A stretch of DNA of 64,000 nucleotides from Brachypterus glaber (GCA_958510825.1 OY294044.1:75252895-75316894); one strand, 5' to 3'. Counted from the first letter of the stretch, positions 12,499 through 24,738 are shown. Program-made: numbers and translations. The notes: generated from the letters alone by a model not told the origin.

Positions 12499-12601
12499 AA
12501 GTGCCAAAAATTATAAATTTGAGTAAATACTTGTTTATTGTGCAATAACAGTTACTGCACACTAAACAAGTATTTACTCAAATACCTATTTTTTGGCACT
12601 T
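12499..12601. mobile_element. About 100-bp palindromic mini-element
   Basis: Arms reading AGTGCCAAAAA and TTTGAGTAAATACTTGTTTA are mirrored by their complements around a GCAATAACAGTTACTGC core. No coding capacity. Confidence 0.8.
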
Positions 12602-12605
12602 AGCA

Positions 12606-13020
12606 CATTATCATATTATTCACAGCGCCTGCGCTAGAATAATATACGGTAGTTTCAAATTTTCAAAATAATTCAGAAATCGTCCCAGAGAAAAATTCTG
12701 GATATAATTCGTTTCATGAAAAAATAAGAATTTTTTTTTAAAAAGTCCGTCTGTCCGTCTGATGTCACAATTTTTGTTAACACGATAACTCAAAAACGAA
12801 TATCAATCCCCCCAAAAACAAAAAAGTTATGGGGGGTTAAATTAAAAAAAAATCGAAAAAAACTGAAAGAAAATTCCGATTAACGTAACTTTTTCAGGAA
12901 AAATTACTTTTATTATAAGAATCAATTCTACCAATTTTGAAAGTAATCCCCGAAAAACAAAAAAATTATGGGGGGTTAAATTTTTTAATGAAATAAAAGT
13001 ATCATATTATTTTCAAAAAA
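12606..13020 (-). repeat. Single inverted copy of the 27-kb tandem repeat unit
   Basis: It contains, in reverse orientation, the landmarks of the array at 27.2-28.9 kb: CACAGCGCCTGCGCTAGAATA, ATATACGGTAGTTT, GTCCGTCTGTCCGTCTGATG and repeated AAAAACAAAAAAGTTATGGG blocks. Non-coding. Confidence 0.75.
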
Positions 13021-13879
13021 TTTTTTTTTTCATTTTTTTTTTTTGTTTATCGCAACCGTTTAAAAAAAAAGAATTAAGAGGAAGTAACATTTTGTGCCAC
13101 TACTACTCCTATTAAATTTAAGTTTTTTTCTGCTTAGTTTTAATTAAAGAATCGCCCTGCAGCATTAAAATTTTATTGGTGATTTTTTTGTTTCCTATTT
13201 AATATGTCCATCTTCGAAGGGCCGTGTCTTCCTTGGGGCTTATTTCCGGACATGTTTCTTTGTTTTTTTTTTAAATTGACATCTAAGGGAACTACAACTC
13301 TTTAAAGCTTCAAAAAGTTGTAGCACCCTTTTTAAAGAGGGCGCCCAAAATTATATTATTTTATGTAATATCGCGACGGTTAATTAGAATTCCGAAAATG
13401 TAAATTCCATAAACGACGATTTTTTTAATGAAAATAGTTAAAATCAACAAATCTTTCTTAAACAATTTTTACACTTAAATTAGCCAAAAAGGGCCTAAAA
13501 GGTTTTTGTCCTATTCATGAATCACCCTAACATTGCCAATTTTCATATTATATTTTAAACTTGTAGGTCGATGGGGATATTATTTTCTAATCAAAAATGA
13601 TAAAGTAAGTTTCCTTCCACTGGTGTTTTATTTATCTGGGGAAAACATAATAAATTATAAATATTTTCCTGCATTTCTATTATACTTTCCACATTCGATT
13701 CAATGAGCTTCGATTGATATTTAGAGAATTCTGAATTCGAGTTCGAGTGCTGAATTTAATTTAAATAGTTCAATATTCCATTTGAAGGTGGTTATGCAAA
13801 ATAAAACCAACCGACATTATAACCTGTGTCCAGATTAAATAAATAAATAAATAGTATAAACAGACCCGGATTATGCTAT
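13021..13879. other. AT-rich spacer with diverged repeat relics
   Basis: No gene seen. The phrase GGGGCTTATTTCCGGAC (about 13236) recurs in altered form in the palindrome at 25.7-26.8 kb and at 29.83 kb, so a decayed relative of that family lies here. Confidence 0.45.
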
Positions 13880-14061
13880 GAGGCTGTTAGATATGGGTAA
13901 ACCACTCTAAAAATAACCTTGTTTTCGCATGCGCCCAATTCCAATCCAATAAAATAACAGGTGTACTCCCTGATGTCACGTTTCTAGTATTTCATTGGTG
14001 GTAATCTCGCACATGTGAAAACAAGGTGATTTTTGGAGTGGTTTACCTGTAACTGCCTCCC
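13880..14061. mobile_element. About 180-bp MITE with 50-bp TIRs
   Basis: The left end reads GAGGCTGTTAGATATGGGTA and is mirrored by TACCTGTAACTGCCTCC on the right, followed inward by AACCACTC..AAAAAT..CCTTGTTTTCGCATG. The core contains CCAATAAAATAAC. A related fragment occurs at about 54850-54955 inside stan intron 12. Confidence 0.8.
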
Positions 14062-14178
14062 TAAAAAAATCAAAGGGCGTGTATAACGGTACCCCCAAAT
14101 TTAAACCTAAGACTAAGTCTAAGTTTTAGAACAGGGATCAAAAAAGTATTTAAACACAAAATCTTAATTTCGGCCAAC

Positions 14179-14726
14179 ATTGGAGTTGGCCACTTTGCGG
14201 AAGAAGCCGTAGATATATCGTCTTGTTACTTTCTCAAGCTTGTATCTTCTAAAACATGATTTTTGGTTTTTTTCACTAATTATACTCTGATATAATCAAC
14301 TAATAACTCTTCTCTCTAGAATACGTATACCGTTAATATAAAGTATCGCCAACATCTCTGTTTGTTTGTAAACAAATAGTAGGTATATTCAGGCCTGAAC
14401 AATAACAGTTACCAGTAACTGTTACCGTTGTCTCTGTTAGAACAAAGCTGTGTGAGTAAGACAGACAAATGTATATGTTGGCTACGTTTTTGTCAGTTTT
14501 TACAAATGAAATCCCTATTCTAGAGAGAAGAGTTATTAGTTCGTTGGAAAAAATCCAATTAACTACTCAAAATAATTTATAAGTTATGATGTATTCTAGT
14601 AACAAATCGGAGTTTGTAGACGTACAAGGAATGGAAAATCGATCGTTTGGAGATACGAGGTTGAGAAAGTAACAAGACGATAATTAATATATCGACGGCT
14701 TGGTCTGCAAAGTGGCTAACTTCAAT
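14179..14726. mobile_element. About 550-bp inverted-repeat element
   Basis: Arms carry GCCACTTTGC, AGCCGT.GATATAT, ATCGTCTTGTTACTTTCTCA and AACTCTTCTCTCTAGAATAC with matching complements on the right. A third, partial copy of the arm start (CACTTTGCGGAAGAGGCCAT) follows at 14759. No ORF of note. Confidence 0.75.
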
Positions 14727-15137
14727 TTTTTCGAAATCGAGGTGGAAATAGAGTTATCCACTTTGCGGAAGAGGCCATCAATATGTAGCATTTATTACCT
14801 ACTTAAATTTTTAAAGCTTATTTTCTCGTTTGTTTGGAAAGCAATTCGATAAAGCTAACAAATTTTTCCGTTAGTTCTATTTTATTTAACCACGTCCTCT
14901 GCGTAAAAGAAATACGAGAAAAATTCATCGAATTTATTTCCAATTTCATCATCAATAATATTTCATTATCAGGTTCCGTTTTAATTTCAATTTAAACGGT
15001 TAAATTATAAAAATTTCGCTTAATTTAAATTTAAATTAAAAGACAAAATAACATTTTTAGGCCTTTAAAGGCTATATTATTTGTTATATATAGTGAGGTT
15101 CAAAAGTCTTAACTTTTGAACGAGTTGAGATATCGAA

Positions 15138-15376
15138 AATGGCAGTGCAAGGTTATATTTTAAAGTCCTCGACCTATAAACATGAAATTTGGAAAGCGTG
15201 ATCTGAGCAATAACACCAATCGACTCACAAGTCAAAATAACCGTTCAAGGTCATATTTTAAACGCCTTGACTTAGAAACATGAAATTTGGCATGGGTGGT
15301 CTTTCGAACAGGACCAATCATCCCATTTTTCGGCAGTTAATGCTATATTTTGCCAAATTTTAAAAGTCTTGACTAA
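15138..15376. repeat. Two and a half diverged tandem units of about 110 bp
   Basis: Each unit runs AAGGT(C/T)ATATTTTAAA, then CCT(C/T)GAC, AACATGAAATTTGG, and AA(C/A)A(C/G)CAATC. The last unit is the most decayed. Non-coding. Confidence 0.7.
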
Positions 15377-16335
15377 AAAACATGTGTAAAAGACGGAAAG
15401 CGCAATATACTATCAACTGTGAAAAAATAAGAATGTAAATCATTGCAAATCTTCACGGCTTGTTTTCTCTTCCAGAATGTATTATAGACATAAATTATTC
15501 ATAATATAATTCTACTATATGACACTTTCCATTTAAATTTAATTACACTTGGAAAACACTATCAAATGTTTTCTAAATCAAAGTGACAATCTTAAATTTT
15601 CAACTTGGAATTATATTCAACAAAGTTTCCCTCGTATTTTCTGGTTTCGCTTCATATTTTAAACATAAATACATTAGGGAACTGCATGTAATACGTTTTA
15701 ACCCTTAACCGGACAGAGAGGAATTCCATATTTAAATTTAAAACTATCTATATTAGGGTGGCAGCGAAAAATACTTGATTTGGAAAAACGTCCTTTGTAT
15801 GCATTATAAAAAGTTGCAAGTCTGTCATTCTTATTATTTTTTTAAACATTATTTTTTAACCTGTTTCGAGTTTAAGTTATACCTCATAGCTGACTTTCTC
15901 ATTACTGTGGTATGTTTTCTTTCGGATTTCATTTCTACCTAAAAGCTTCTAAGATTTTTTTGCAAAATAAAATCTGTGTTAAAAAAAACAGTACTAAATC
16001 GGTTATTAAGGACAAAAAAAACATTAGTTCATTGTTATTAATTGTAACAGACATACCATGATCTATAATTTGGCTTAGGTTCGCCTCGGCATCTCTCGAT
16101 TCGGTTTTTTTTTTATTTTTTTATAAGGTTATATATTATTTTTTTATTTGTTTAAAGGCTTCTTTTCCCAAAATATTAGATTATAGTCACTTTCTTGGGT
16201 TAAGGGAAAAATAAAATCTAAATTATTTCAGCTGACCGGTTTCGCATATAAATATATTTAGGCTTCTTATTATTTTTTTAGAATTTAATGGAAATCGGGC
16301 AAAATTTTTTTCTTTGGGAAAATAACAAGGTATTG
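15377..16335. other. AT-rich spacer without recognised features
   Basis: I see neither a protein-coding signal nor a clear repeat in this stretch. Confidence 0.5.
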
Positions 16336-16339
16336 TACT

Positions 16340-16436
16340 TTGTCTAGTGTTTTGGTGGTTAGCCGTTTGGGTTTCTGGTAGTTTTCGCCAAACCATCCAA
16401 CCACCAAAACACACTAACACACAAACTAGACAAAGC
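16340..16436. repeat. Imperfect hairpin, TTTTGGTGGTT arms
   Basis: GTCTAGTGTTTTGGTGGTTA is mirrored by CCAACCACCAAAACAC and later ACTAGAC. It lies next to the following MITE and may be a separate small foldback element. Confidence 0.6.
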
Positions 16437-16459
16437 AAAACCCGATCGAGTGACACTAA

Positions 16460-16695
16460 GGGAACGTTCAAGTATTACGTAACGCAAATTGTACCAAAAT
16501 TCATACACTTCATACCTCGGTTCTCGCGTTATTATAGATTATAGTATTTCATATTTTGGCTAACCCCCTAATAGGGGGTGTGTTAGGGGGGTAGCCAACA
16601 TATGAAATCTCTACAGCCTTGAATAACGCGAGAACCGAGGTATGAAGTGTATGAATTTTGGTACATTTTGCGTTACGTAATACTTGAACGTTCCC
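16460..16695. mobile_element. 236-bp palindromic MITE with TAA duplication (Harbinger-like)
   Basis: Arms of about 110 bp start GGGAACGTTCAAGTATTACG and are mirrored around a CCCCCTAATAGGGGG core. TAA stands directly outside both ends (16457-16459 and 16696-16698). A three-base TWA duplication is typical of PIF/Harbinger-derived MITEs. The ATTACGTAACGCA motif is shared with the element at 22674-23195. Confidence 0.85.
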
Positions 16696-16810
16696 TAAGG
16701 TATGGAACTGACTTCTCGGTTTATCTCTAAAATTCACTAAAGTGTATATTATTGGTTAATTTCTTAAAATATAATTAAATTAATTTTATCTTTGACATAT
16801 TATGTAATAG

Positions 16811-17313
16811 TATATTAAAGTACTAGTTTCATAACATATGTACTTTAGAAAACTCGCCGCAAGCGGCTGGTTTTCTAAACTTGTACTCGTGCGCTAAAAA
16901 CGTGTTATGAAACGAGTGCTTTATACAATTTTTCTATTTTGCTCTAAAATTTAAAAAACTTACATTTAAATTGATGACTGATTTAAGGATTTTTGTTTTG
17001 GGTTTACAGTTTACACTATGTTAAAAATTCTAAGAACAAATGATATTTTAATATATTTTACAGTCATCTCTTCTTTTTTCACTGCAATTAACCAGTCCAC
17101 AATTTTAACACGGTAAAAAATAACCCAAACACAAAATTTTGTAAAAAATTAAACTTTAAATCGACATTGACATTTGCACGCAAAACGTCAAGAGATAGGC
17201 TTTTGTATGTTGCCAACCCAACAGAAAAAAAAGTAGAGACCTCTTATGGGCCTATAAGAACACGCAAAATACGTGTGATTATGAGCTTATAAGAGTCGCA
17301 AAATAGAAAAATA
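16811..17313 (-). repeat. Dispersed repeat family A, copy 2
   Basis: Reverse complement of 6553-7080, including the AAAACTCGCCGCAAG box, the ACAGTCATCTCTTC block and the CTTATAAGAGTCGCAAAATAG end. Many substitutions separate the copies, so both are old. Confidence 0.8.
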
Positions 17314-17435
17314 TCTATTATACATCACGGCATAAATAAATAAGTAGAAAATAAAATAAATTTGCACCTACCTAATATTTAATCTCGAAATAAATGTAAT
17401 ATGGAGGATTATTGGGTTAAAATCGAAATATTTAT

Positions 17436-17480
17436 TGTTAAAATATTTACCGAAATGAAATATTTCGGTAAATATACAGC
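17436..17480. repeat. Short perfect hairpin
   Basis: ATATTTACCGAAAT is mirrored by ATTTCGGTAAATAT with a tiny loop. Function unknown. Confidence 0.7.
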
Positions 17481-17704
17481 TGCTATAATAAATTGTTCAG
17501 TTAAACTGAATCAGTTTATGCTTGTATGGATTTAATTCAAATAAATGTGATGGGATTAGTCAAAATATCTATTTAATAACAATAATTTTGTATTGAACAT
17601 CTGTACCAAACTTTAAACCTTTGCTCTGCTATTATTTAAACAAAACTAGAAACAAATAGTGTAAAAGAAACTAAATATGAAGAATAAATCCATCGATTTC
17701 TTCA

Positions 17705-17781
17705 ATAACACTTTTGATCAATAGCTATTGATCAAAAAGTGTTAGCGAATTTAATCGTCAATAGACGATTGAATTCGCTAT
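17705..17781. repeat. Two adjacent palindromes
   Basis: AACACTTTTGATCAATAGC with its complement (17707-17744) abuts AGCGAATTTAATCGTC with its near-complement (17743-17780). Together they could form a double hairpin. No gene is nearby. Confidence 0.75.
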
Positions 17782-18092
17782 ACGTGACAAAATGGTGACA
17801 ACGGCGGAAAGGATCTAAAAATAGCAAAAATTCGGTGAGATAATTGTTAAAAAGACCCATAAGACTTTTTGGTTTGGATTTTATCTGAGCAAGGTGTTTT
17901 TCCAAATGAAGTAAGCCTATGAGAAAAGGAGATATAAATAAATTCTAGCGCATAGCGTCAAAATCTCAATAAAATGTCCAATATCCCCTATCTCCTAAGT
18001 TTGGAGTCCAAACGGCAATATCCCAATTTCAGAAATACGACATTGCCGCCCATTCAGTAACAGGTTGAGTGCCGATTATAATTTTGAGGTCA

Positions 18093-18506
18093 TGGCTCAA
18101 GGCTAGCCTTAAACAAAGTCAAGCCACCCCGGATTTTTTGATTTTAGGTTGTTTTTGGGACTTTTCCAAACAGTTTTTGACAAAAAAAGAAATCGCTCAC
18201 GAAGCCGTTTTTAAATAATTTTATTTAGTTTTTGGACATTAACAAAGTAAGCGTGTGAATGGTCGCGATTATATTGACTATCATGGGTAGTACATATGCT
18301 ATAGGGTGTGTCATAGAAAAAACTCCGTATTGTGATGTCAGGAAAAACTTGAAGAAGAAGAATGACTTTATTTACAAACGGCTTCGTGGGCGATTTCAAA
18401 TTTTGTCAAAAATTATTTGGAAATGTCCCAAAAAACAGTCTAAAATCAAAAAAATCCGGGGTGGTTTGACTTTCCATTTAACCTTGTTTAAGGCTAACCG
18501 TGGGCT
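18093..18506. mobile_element. About 410-bp inverted-repeat element
   Basis: Arms of about 140 bp with landmarks GCCTTAAACAAAG, CCACCCCGGATTTTTTGATTTTA, GTTTTTGGGAC and CGCTCACGAAGCCGTTT, mirrored on the right with roughly one mismatch in eight. The small ORFs across it (both strands) follow from the palindrome and are not considered genes. Confidence 0.8.
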
Positions 18507-20113
18507 GACGCCGAAATAATTTTTTAACTATTTATGTTCCATTTTGATAAATATTAAGTAAAAACGAAACCAACAAAAGCACGACGTGTTAAAACCAACC
18601 TTCTTTTGTGAGGTGTGTTTTTGTGTTCTTATATAACCATCACTCCGATCGGAGTGGGGGGCGGCAGCGAAGGGAGCCAATGCACTCCGATCAGAGTGAT
18701 CGGCAGCCAATCTGTTAACGAAATTTCTGGACAAGCTAACAATTTTTTGCTCAAACTCCTCATCAAACCCCTTTTTCTCAAAATAAATCACTGTCTAATA
18801 AAAAAAATATCATATAATACATATTAAGTGAAACGTGAAACAAAAAGTGTCATCAAATAAGAGAAAATTCTTTACTAAGAAAACTGGATCTCTGTATATA
18901 TAAGTATAGTGTTAACTTTTATTACTATTATTATTGTGGTATTCATTCTAATCTTCGTACTTAGTTCAAAAGAAAAGTAGGCATTTCTACAAAAACAAAT
19001 CAAAATTTTAGTTTTTTTTCTCACTTTCGAATAAATACCAAAAATAAATGGTACCCCACAGAAGAATGGAAGCATATCGAATCAAGTTTAAAAAAGTGTC
19101 TTGCGTAATTTTTGCACGGTCCCAGGCCTCCCACTTGTCATAAAATCATAAAATGTCATAAAATCCCAATTTGTCCTAAAATCGTCATAAAATAAAATTA
19201 CTGTCATAAAAGTCATACAATTTCATAAAAATACTCATACTTTATACTTTAGAGGGACCTGGGACAGAAGTTTTTTTGTTTTTTTTATGACGTTTGGTTT
19301 GGATGTAGAAAGTAGAAAGACCCCTTAAACGAAATGAGTTGAAACGTAAATTTCCGTAAATAATTTTTTTTTAATATTTTTAAGAGCGTTCTTGCATTTT
19401 TATAAAATTTTGAATTGCAACGCTGTTTTAAAATTAAAATAGACCATCAAAATTGTAAGATTTTTCGCTTGCAGCGCTTGGGTTTTCTTTAGTTTTTTTT
19501 TTAAGATTGTAAAACGTACAATATTAAATAAAAAAAACGTCAGTTCGTAAAATATTTCCTCTGCGGCCATTTTTAGGAGTGTCGTCACTTCAGCCTCCCT
19601 GTATAAGTGCCGTAACTAAATTATGTTTTGGAAAAATAAAGAGCCCGGGAAATAAGGAGCCCGGGAAAAGTTTCCCCGGGGCTTCAACTGGCTCGGTCTG
19701 GCCCTGCCTAGAGATAAGTGATGTAGAATAAGGATTTGAAATGGAAGATTTGCGCTTTTTTGACCAAATATTTTGTCATCAAATTTGTCATAAAATGCCT
19801 AAAATTATCATAAAATCATAAAAAAAATCTGAAAATTTTCGGTGGGAGCCCTGCAGTCCCTAAAAAAGTATACTTTTTTCACACCTGTAATTTCATATCC
19901 AAAATGAAGTTAATTTAATTAAATTTATTGATATTTTAATAAATTAACTAGCCAGGGAATTTTATGATTTTAGTCAAAGAAAACCTAAAAAAGTCAGAAA
20001 ACTTGAAAGTTTAATAAACCTGTGTAAATTTAAATATTAAAATAGGCCGTCCGTACAAAACCAATCATTGAAAACAGTAACTAAGCGAAGCTTATTTTGG
20101 GATGCATTTAATT
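18507..20113. other. Spacer with degenerate TCATAAAA reiterations
   Basis: Contains short palindromes around CACTCCGATCGGAGTG (18640-18700) and two clusters rich in TCATAAAA (19135-19240 and 19785-19830). No host gene is recognised. ORFs here are short and lack any known motif. Confidence 0.5.
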
Positions 20114-20262
20114 AGGCCTATTCACATGTACCATTGAGATTAAAATGTGTGGCAATATTGACGAAAATTGCAAGGTCATTTACGTCAACTGTATTAAAAT
20201 TGCATGGTATTGTAATTTTTGTCAATATTGAATAGATTTCAATGGTACATGTGAATAGGCCT
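20114..20262. mobile_element. 149-bp palindromic MITE
   Basis: It begins AGGCCTATTCACATGTACCA and ends with the complement; inner blocks CAATATTGAC and AAATT are also mirrored. Non-coding. Confidence 0.8.
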
Positions 20263-21177
20263 GAATAAAACGCAGCATAAAGAAATTAGGCGAAGAGTTT
20301 AAAATGAATCACAAAGCAATTAAAAACCATCTAACGGCTTGCTTTACTAGTACTAGTATATTTAAACTTTGGCTTATGAAACAACCTGTGCAAGAGGCAG
20401 CAGCTCCGCTGAGGAATGTTTTAATGTACGTAATCTAGACCACAGCTAAATATCGACCTTAGAGCATCCAACCGTATGGGTCGTTTTTCGTTTCCATCGT
20501 TTTATTATACCTGGCCGTCAATTTTTCTTCTCTTATTAACATAACCTTTAATTAAAACGAGTCTTGTCATGGGAGAAATACCTCGAAGAAGAGGAAAATT
20601 TACAGACAACGCCCGTTGTTAACGATTCTTTTCATAAATTAGAAGAAAGTAACATAAAATATAATTTTTTCAATACTAGCTTTAGAACATACCATTATTT
20701 ATCATGTTTTCAGACTGTAAAATAATTTTTCTTCACCTATAGCAATAATAATTTTTTCTCTCCTAGTAGGAGTAAATATTATAAACAATTGATTTCTGTC
20801 ACTTTAGATGTTTCAGTTCTTTGTGTAATTTTTACTAATTAAACCCAAGAAAATAGCTTTAAATAACTTTTTATTTATTAAATATAATTAATTATAATTA
20901 TTACCAATTGATATAATCAATAATTAATAAATATTACAAAAAAAAATAATAATAAAAAAACTAAATTTTTAAACGTCAGTTCAATGTATTTATTTGAGCA
21001 AATGTCACTGATCAAGGCTACTTGATTTTTATAAAAATTTCAAGAAATATAATTTCTGTTAATAATTTATCTATTTAATACGCTCGGCTATAAAAAATGT
21101 CTTATCTACCTTGGTATATAATTACTATTAGCGGGTGTTCCCCTTAAAAACGAACCGTTCAAAATTTTTTGACATTG
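20263..21177. other. AT-rich spacer
   Basis: No gene or clear repeat recognised. A long AT-only run occupies about 20870-20970. Confidence 0.5.
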
Positions 21178-21457
21178 TTCCACAAAATAAAAAAAAAGTT
21201 GTCTGTACTGGGGTTGAGACGCACATATTCTTATGTGTTTTGGGATGCTGAACACGAGTCTGCCTTAAAAAAGGCAGCTCCTGGGCTCATTTTTTTTTTG
21301 CTACAGTGAATGTTAAAAATCTCATCTGGAATTGCAGTGTAGCAATAAAATGAGCCCATGAAGTGCCTTTTTTATGACAGATTCGTATTCGACATCCCAA
21401 AATACATAAGGATAGTTGGGTCTCAACTCCAGTACAGACAACTTTTTTTTGTGGGCC
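21178..21457. mobile_element. 280-bp palindromic element
   Basis: Arms start CCACAAAATAAAAAAAAAGT and continue TGTCTGTACTGG..TTGAGAC, CTTATGT.TTTTGGGATG and AAAGGCA, mirrored on the right down to TTTTTTGTGGG. The arms differ at several sites. Confidence 0.8.
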
Positions 21458-21775
21458 TGAGTTATTGTTATTTCATTTGTTTTATTTATTTAAAAGTTTA
21501 TTTTCATTTATAAAAATGCTTATTTTAAAAATCTCTACCATATTTTCGGTCATGTATGCATGTTTTCCATTTTTATTCAGATATGTTTTGTTGTTGTCAA
21601 TTAATTAAAAGCCAATTTAATTTTTAAACAAAAAAATACATTTGATTTTCTAATTTAAGGAAAACAAACAAACTAACAAAAACAAAATATAAATTAAAAC
21701 TTCGTCAATAATTTTCAATCAACCCTTTTAAAAAATATCGAAAAATAAATAAAACTTGTGTGTAGGGTCCATTGT

Positions 21776-22303
21776 AAAGACCACTTTACACGGAGCAATT
21801 TGTACGCAAGTTTGATGCTATGCAAGTTTGCTGCCAGATATAGCATGAGGACAATTGGACATTAATTTGCCTTTTCACGGAGCAAGTTGTACGCAAGTTT
21901 GGTGCTATATATTGCAAGGTAAACAGTGCTGCCAACCAGACAATTTTGACGTGTCTCTGCGTTTGTTGACAAAAACACAACCTAGCATTTGCTTTTCTAA
22001 GGAAATTTTTTAGTTAGATAGACCGACCTATTATTAATAATAATAATTATTAACATGTGCAGTTGCTACTATATTAGTAAAATTATATCGATTTGGTAAC
22101 TTTTTTTCCAGGTTGGTACCACGAAAATAACCGTAAAACTTGCGTGAAAATCGCCGAAAAATAGAACATGTTCTAAATAATTTGATGGCACGAAGATGGC
22201 CTCAAACTTGCCTGAAGGCATGCGTAGTGACTGAATCATTCTTGCAACAAACTTGCATAGCATCAAACTTGCACACAAATTGCTCCGTGTAAAGTGGCTT
22301 TAA
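21776..22303. mobile_element. About 530-bp MITE with 50-bp TIRs
   Basis: Left end AAGACCACTTTACACGGAGC, right end the near-complement. The arm also holds GCAAGTTTGATGCTATGCAA, and a second internal copy of the CACGGAGCAA..GCAAGTTTG.TGCTAT motif sits at 21876-21908. The ORFs inside derive from the arms and are not genes. Confidence 0.8.
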
Positions 22304-22316
22304 GAAAATTTGTACT

Positions 22317-23243
22317 AAGGTTATAAATAATTAGCGGTCCTTTTCTCTTAAGCAATTTAATTATTAACCGCCATCTTCAGGTGTATAATTTAAAAAATTA
22401 ACATATTATTTTATTTTATTATTGACAGTAAAACTGGATAAAAAAGATGACGTCTTGGACGTTTTTTAGGTTAAGTTTACTTTAAATTTGACAAAACACA
22501 AAATGATACGCAATGATATGTAGTAAGTGTTTTGTCATATTTAAAGTAAACTTAACCTAAAAAACGCCCAGGACTTGGTCTTGTTCATCTTTTTTAGTCT
22601 TGCGATCAATATGTTAACTTTTTAGATTATACACCTGAAGATGCCTAACGTCGAAACCGGTCTTTAATAATTAGGGGCTGTCCATATATTACGTAACGCA
22701 ATTTTTCAAAAAAAACTGAACCCCTCCCACCCCCCCTGTATAACAAACTGTCACATTTACCAAAGGTACCTCTTTTTACACTGAGTGTCACTTATAACAC
22801 GTATATTGTTTATGCACAGGTACACAAAATAGTACACACATTCTTTGAGTACACATTCCGCGCGAAAATGTATCATCGCCGATGGTTCATCGGCAAGATC
22901 ACGCAAGAACAGGGCCGTAAGATTTTTTTTTAATATCAATGTCAACAGTTTTTTTACTGATTACAATATTATTTAAATATGCATAGTTTCGTCAATTTTT
23001 GTGTGAAAAGGGGAATTATGGGCTACTAAATAGTAATTTACGTTGAAATAAAAATACATCTGTCAAGCTTAGGAAATAAACATTAAATTTATTAAATTCC
23101 GTTACGTAACATTTACCTAGACCCCCCCTCACCCCTGTCACAAACTGTAACAATTTCTCTGCGCCCCCCTAGGCGTGTTACGTAATGTATGCCCCTTAAA
23201 TAAGTTGGTTTAGAGAAAAGGACCGTTAATTATTTATAACCTT
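22317..23243. mobile_element. Outer MITE split by a nested insertion
   Basis: AAGGTTATAAATAATTAGCG begins the left end; its near-complement (AATTATTTATAACCTT) ends the right. Second-level arms match around ATCTTCAGGTGTATAAT, and an inner hairpin (22447-22597) mirrors TTTTTTAGGTTAAGTTTACT. The right arm is interrupted at 22674 by another element. Confidence 0.8.
22674..23195. mobile_element. 522-bp Harbinger-like MITE nested in the preceding element
   Basis: It starts GGGGCTGTCCATATATTACG and ends with the near-complement (CGTAATGTATGCCCC). TTA flanks both ends (22671-22673, 23196-23198), as expected of a TWA duplication. Inner G/C runs (CCCCTCCCACCCCCCC type) are characteristic of the family. 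A related 5' end occurs at 63757. Confidence 0.85.
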
Positions 23244-23599
23244 ACATAATAAATACAACATTTGGTATTTTCATAAAAAAAAATGGAAGAAGTGAGTTGA
23301 AAAATAAATCGCAAATATAAAATGGAAATCCTTAATTTAAGTTTTTATCACTATTCCGCTCCAATCGTATTTATTTTTGATTAAAATAATTATTTTTATT
23401 CTATTTGGTTTGTTAATTTAATTTAAAATAACATTTTATATAAAATTATCTTCATTTAAAAAATATTCATTTTAAAAATCTCAGCCGTATAAAATTTCAG
23501 TAATGCATGTTTTGCATTTTTACTCTAGATGAAGTCCACAGTGCAAAAACAATTAATGTCACTTTTTTAATAACATAAATTATTATATATGTATAACAA

Positions 23600-23750
23600 A
23601 ATAGTTATTTATAATACAAGGGCGAAAAGTTAAGTTTTTCGATTGAGTAGGTTTTAAGAAGCCGAGAGCCGGCCTTTGGGGCCGGCCCGAGGGTAGTAAA
23701 CCTACGAAATCGAAATTTAACTTTTTGCCAGTGTATTATACAATATTTTT
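23600..23750. repeat. GC-cored palindrome of family B, copy 1
   Basis: AAGGGCGAAAAGTTAAGTTT, CGATTGAGTAGGTTT and a core rich in GCCGGC are mirrored by AAACCTACGAAATCG and AACTTTTTGCC. It recurs in inverse orientation at about 62630-62770, always directly beside family B proper. Confidence 0.8.
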
Positions 23751-24310
23751 TATTCGATTTTTAATAATTATAATAAGTTATTAAAATATACTTAATTTAA
23801 ATTTTAAAAAATATTTCTTTTTACTGTCTTATTATTTCATTTTCAAATTAAAACAGCTATAGCTTGGTGATTAATTTCTGTTAAAATGTGTCTGTTATGA
23901 AAACAATAATACTTCTGAAACCGTTCTCTGAATATTATAAATATTGAAATTGATTTTACAACGAAATTTTGTGTTTTTAATTTATTTTAGTGGATGATTA
24001 CATAATAAACAGTTAACATATATTTTGAGGTTATGTTATAGAAGAAATTTTTATTTTGTGTGAAATGATTATAATAACTGTATATGGTCAAAAAGAAGAA
24101 TTAGTTCAAGACCAAGTGACCAAAAGGTTATATATCTTTATAAATATTACAGTAAGGGTAAAGCATCTTTTTTAAAAAGCTTAAAAATAACAAGTTTTAG
24201 TTAGCGGGCGAAAAAAACTTTATGGCCCTAGGGCAAAGTTCAACTTTTAGCCCGTAAAACATGAACAAAAAGCGTCACTTTTAGAATCAATCGAATAAAA
24301 AATTTAAATT
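23747..24310 (-). mobile_element. Family B MITE, copy 1 (unfilled site)
   Basis: Bounded by TTTTTTATTCGATT and AATCGAATAAAAAAT, about 565 bp, non-coding. The inverse copy at about 61510-62635 has the same sequence order but carries two insertions (61753-62019 and 62064-62288), both absent here. An inner arm pair TTTTAGTTAGCGGGCGAAAA / AAAGTTCAACTTTT.GCCCG lies near the end. Confidence 0.8.
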
Positions 24311-24738
24311 TGGGTTTGGGACAGTACACTGTGTTGAAATAATAAAAAAACAACTTGACTAAGTAATCAGTGTAATAATTTAAAATCTTCGCCTAGCGCT
24401 TTCGTTAAAACATCATCAGGGCAGGCCTCGTCAGGGCTTCCTACATCAATACAACAGTTGAACATATTTGTATATAACTAACAATTTACATTAAACATAT
24501 ATGAATATTACTAAACAATTTACATTACACATTAAAAAACTAAAATCTTAAAAGTACGTAGATGCATGTCATTTAAAGAAGTGAAGAAGTTCTTTAAATG
24601 ATTTTTTAACAGGAAAACGTGATTTATAGTATTTACTAACAACATTACTTGCATTATATAGAGATATTGTTTTTGGTATTACTATAGTAAATAAAACTTT
24701 TCTTATACCTTGAATATTTTGTGTAGGATAAAAAACAA

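Noticed and set aside
16841..16880. Conserved AAAACTCGCCGCAAG box as a regulatory site
   Set aside because: Found in both copies of a dispersed repeat, so shared descent explains it.
18211..18827. Cluster of ORFs on both strands
   Set aside because: They lie on the arms of an inverted repeat or on its flank, are mutually overlapping and lack any recognised motif.
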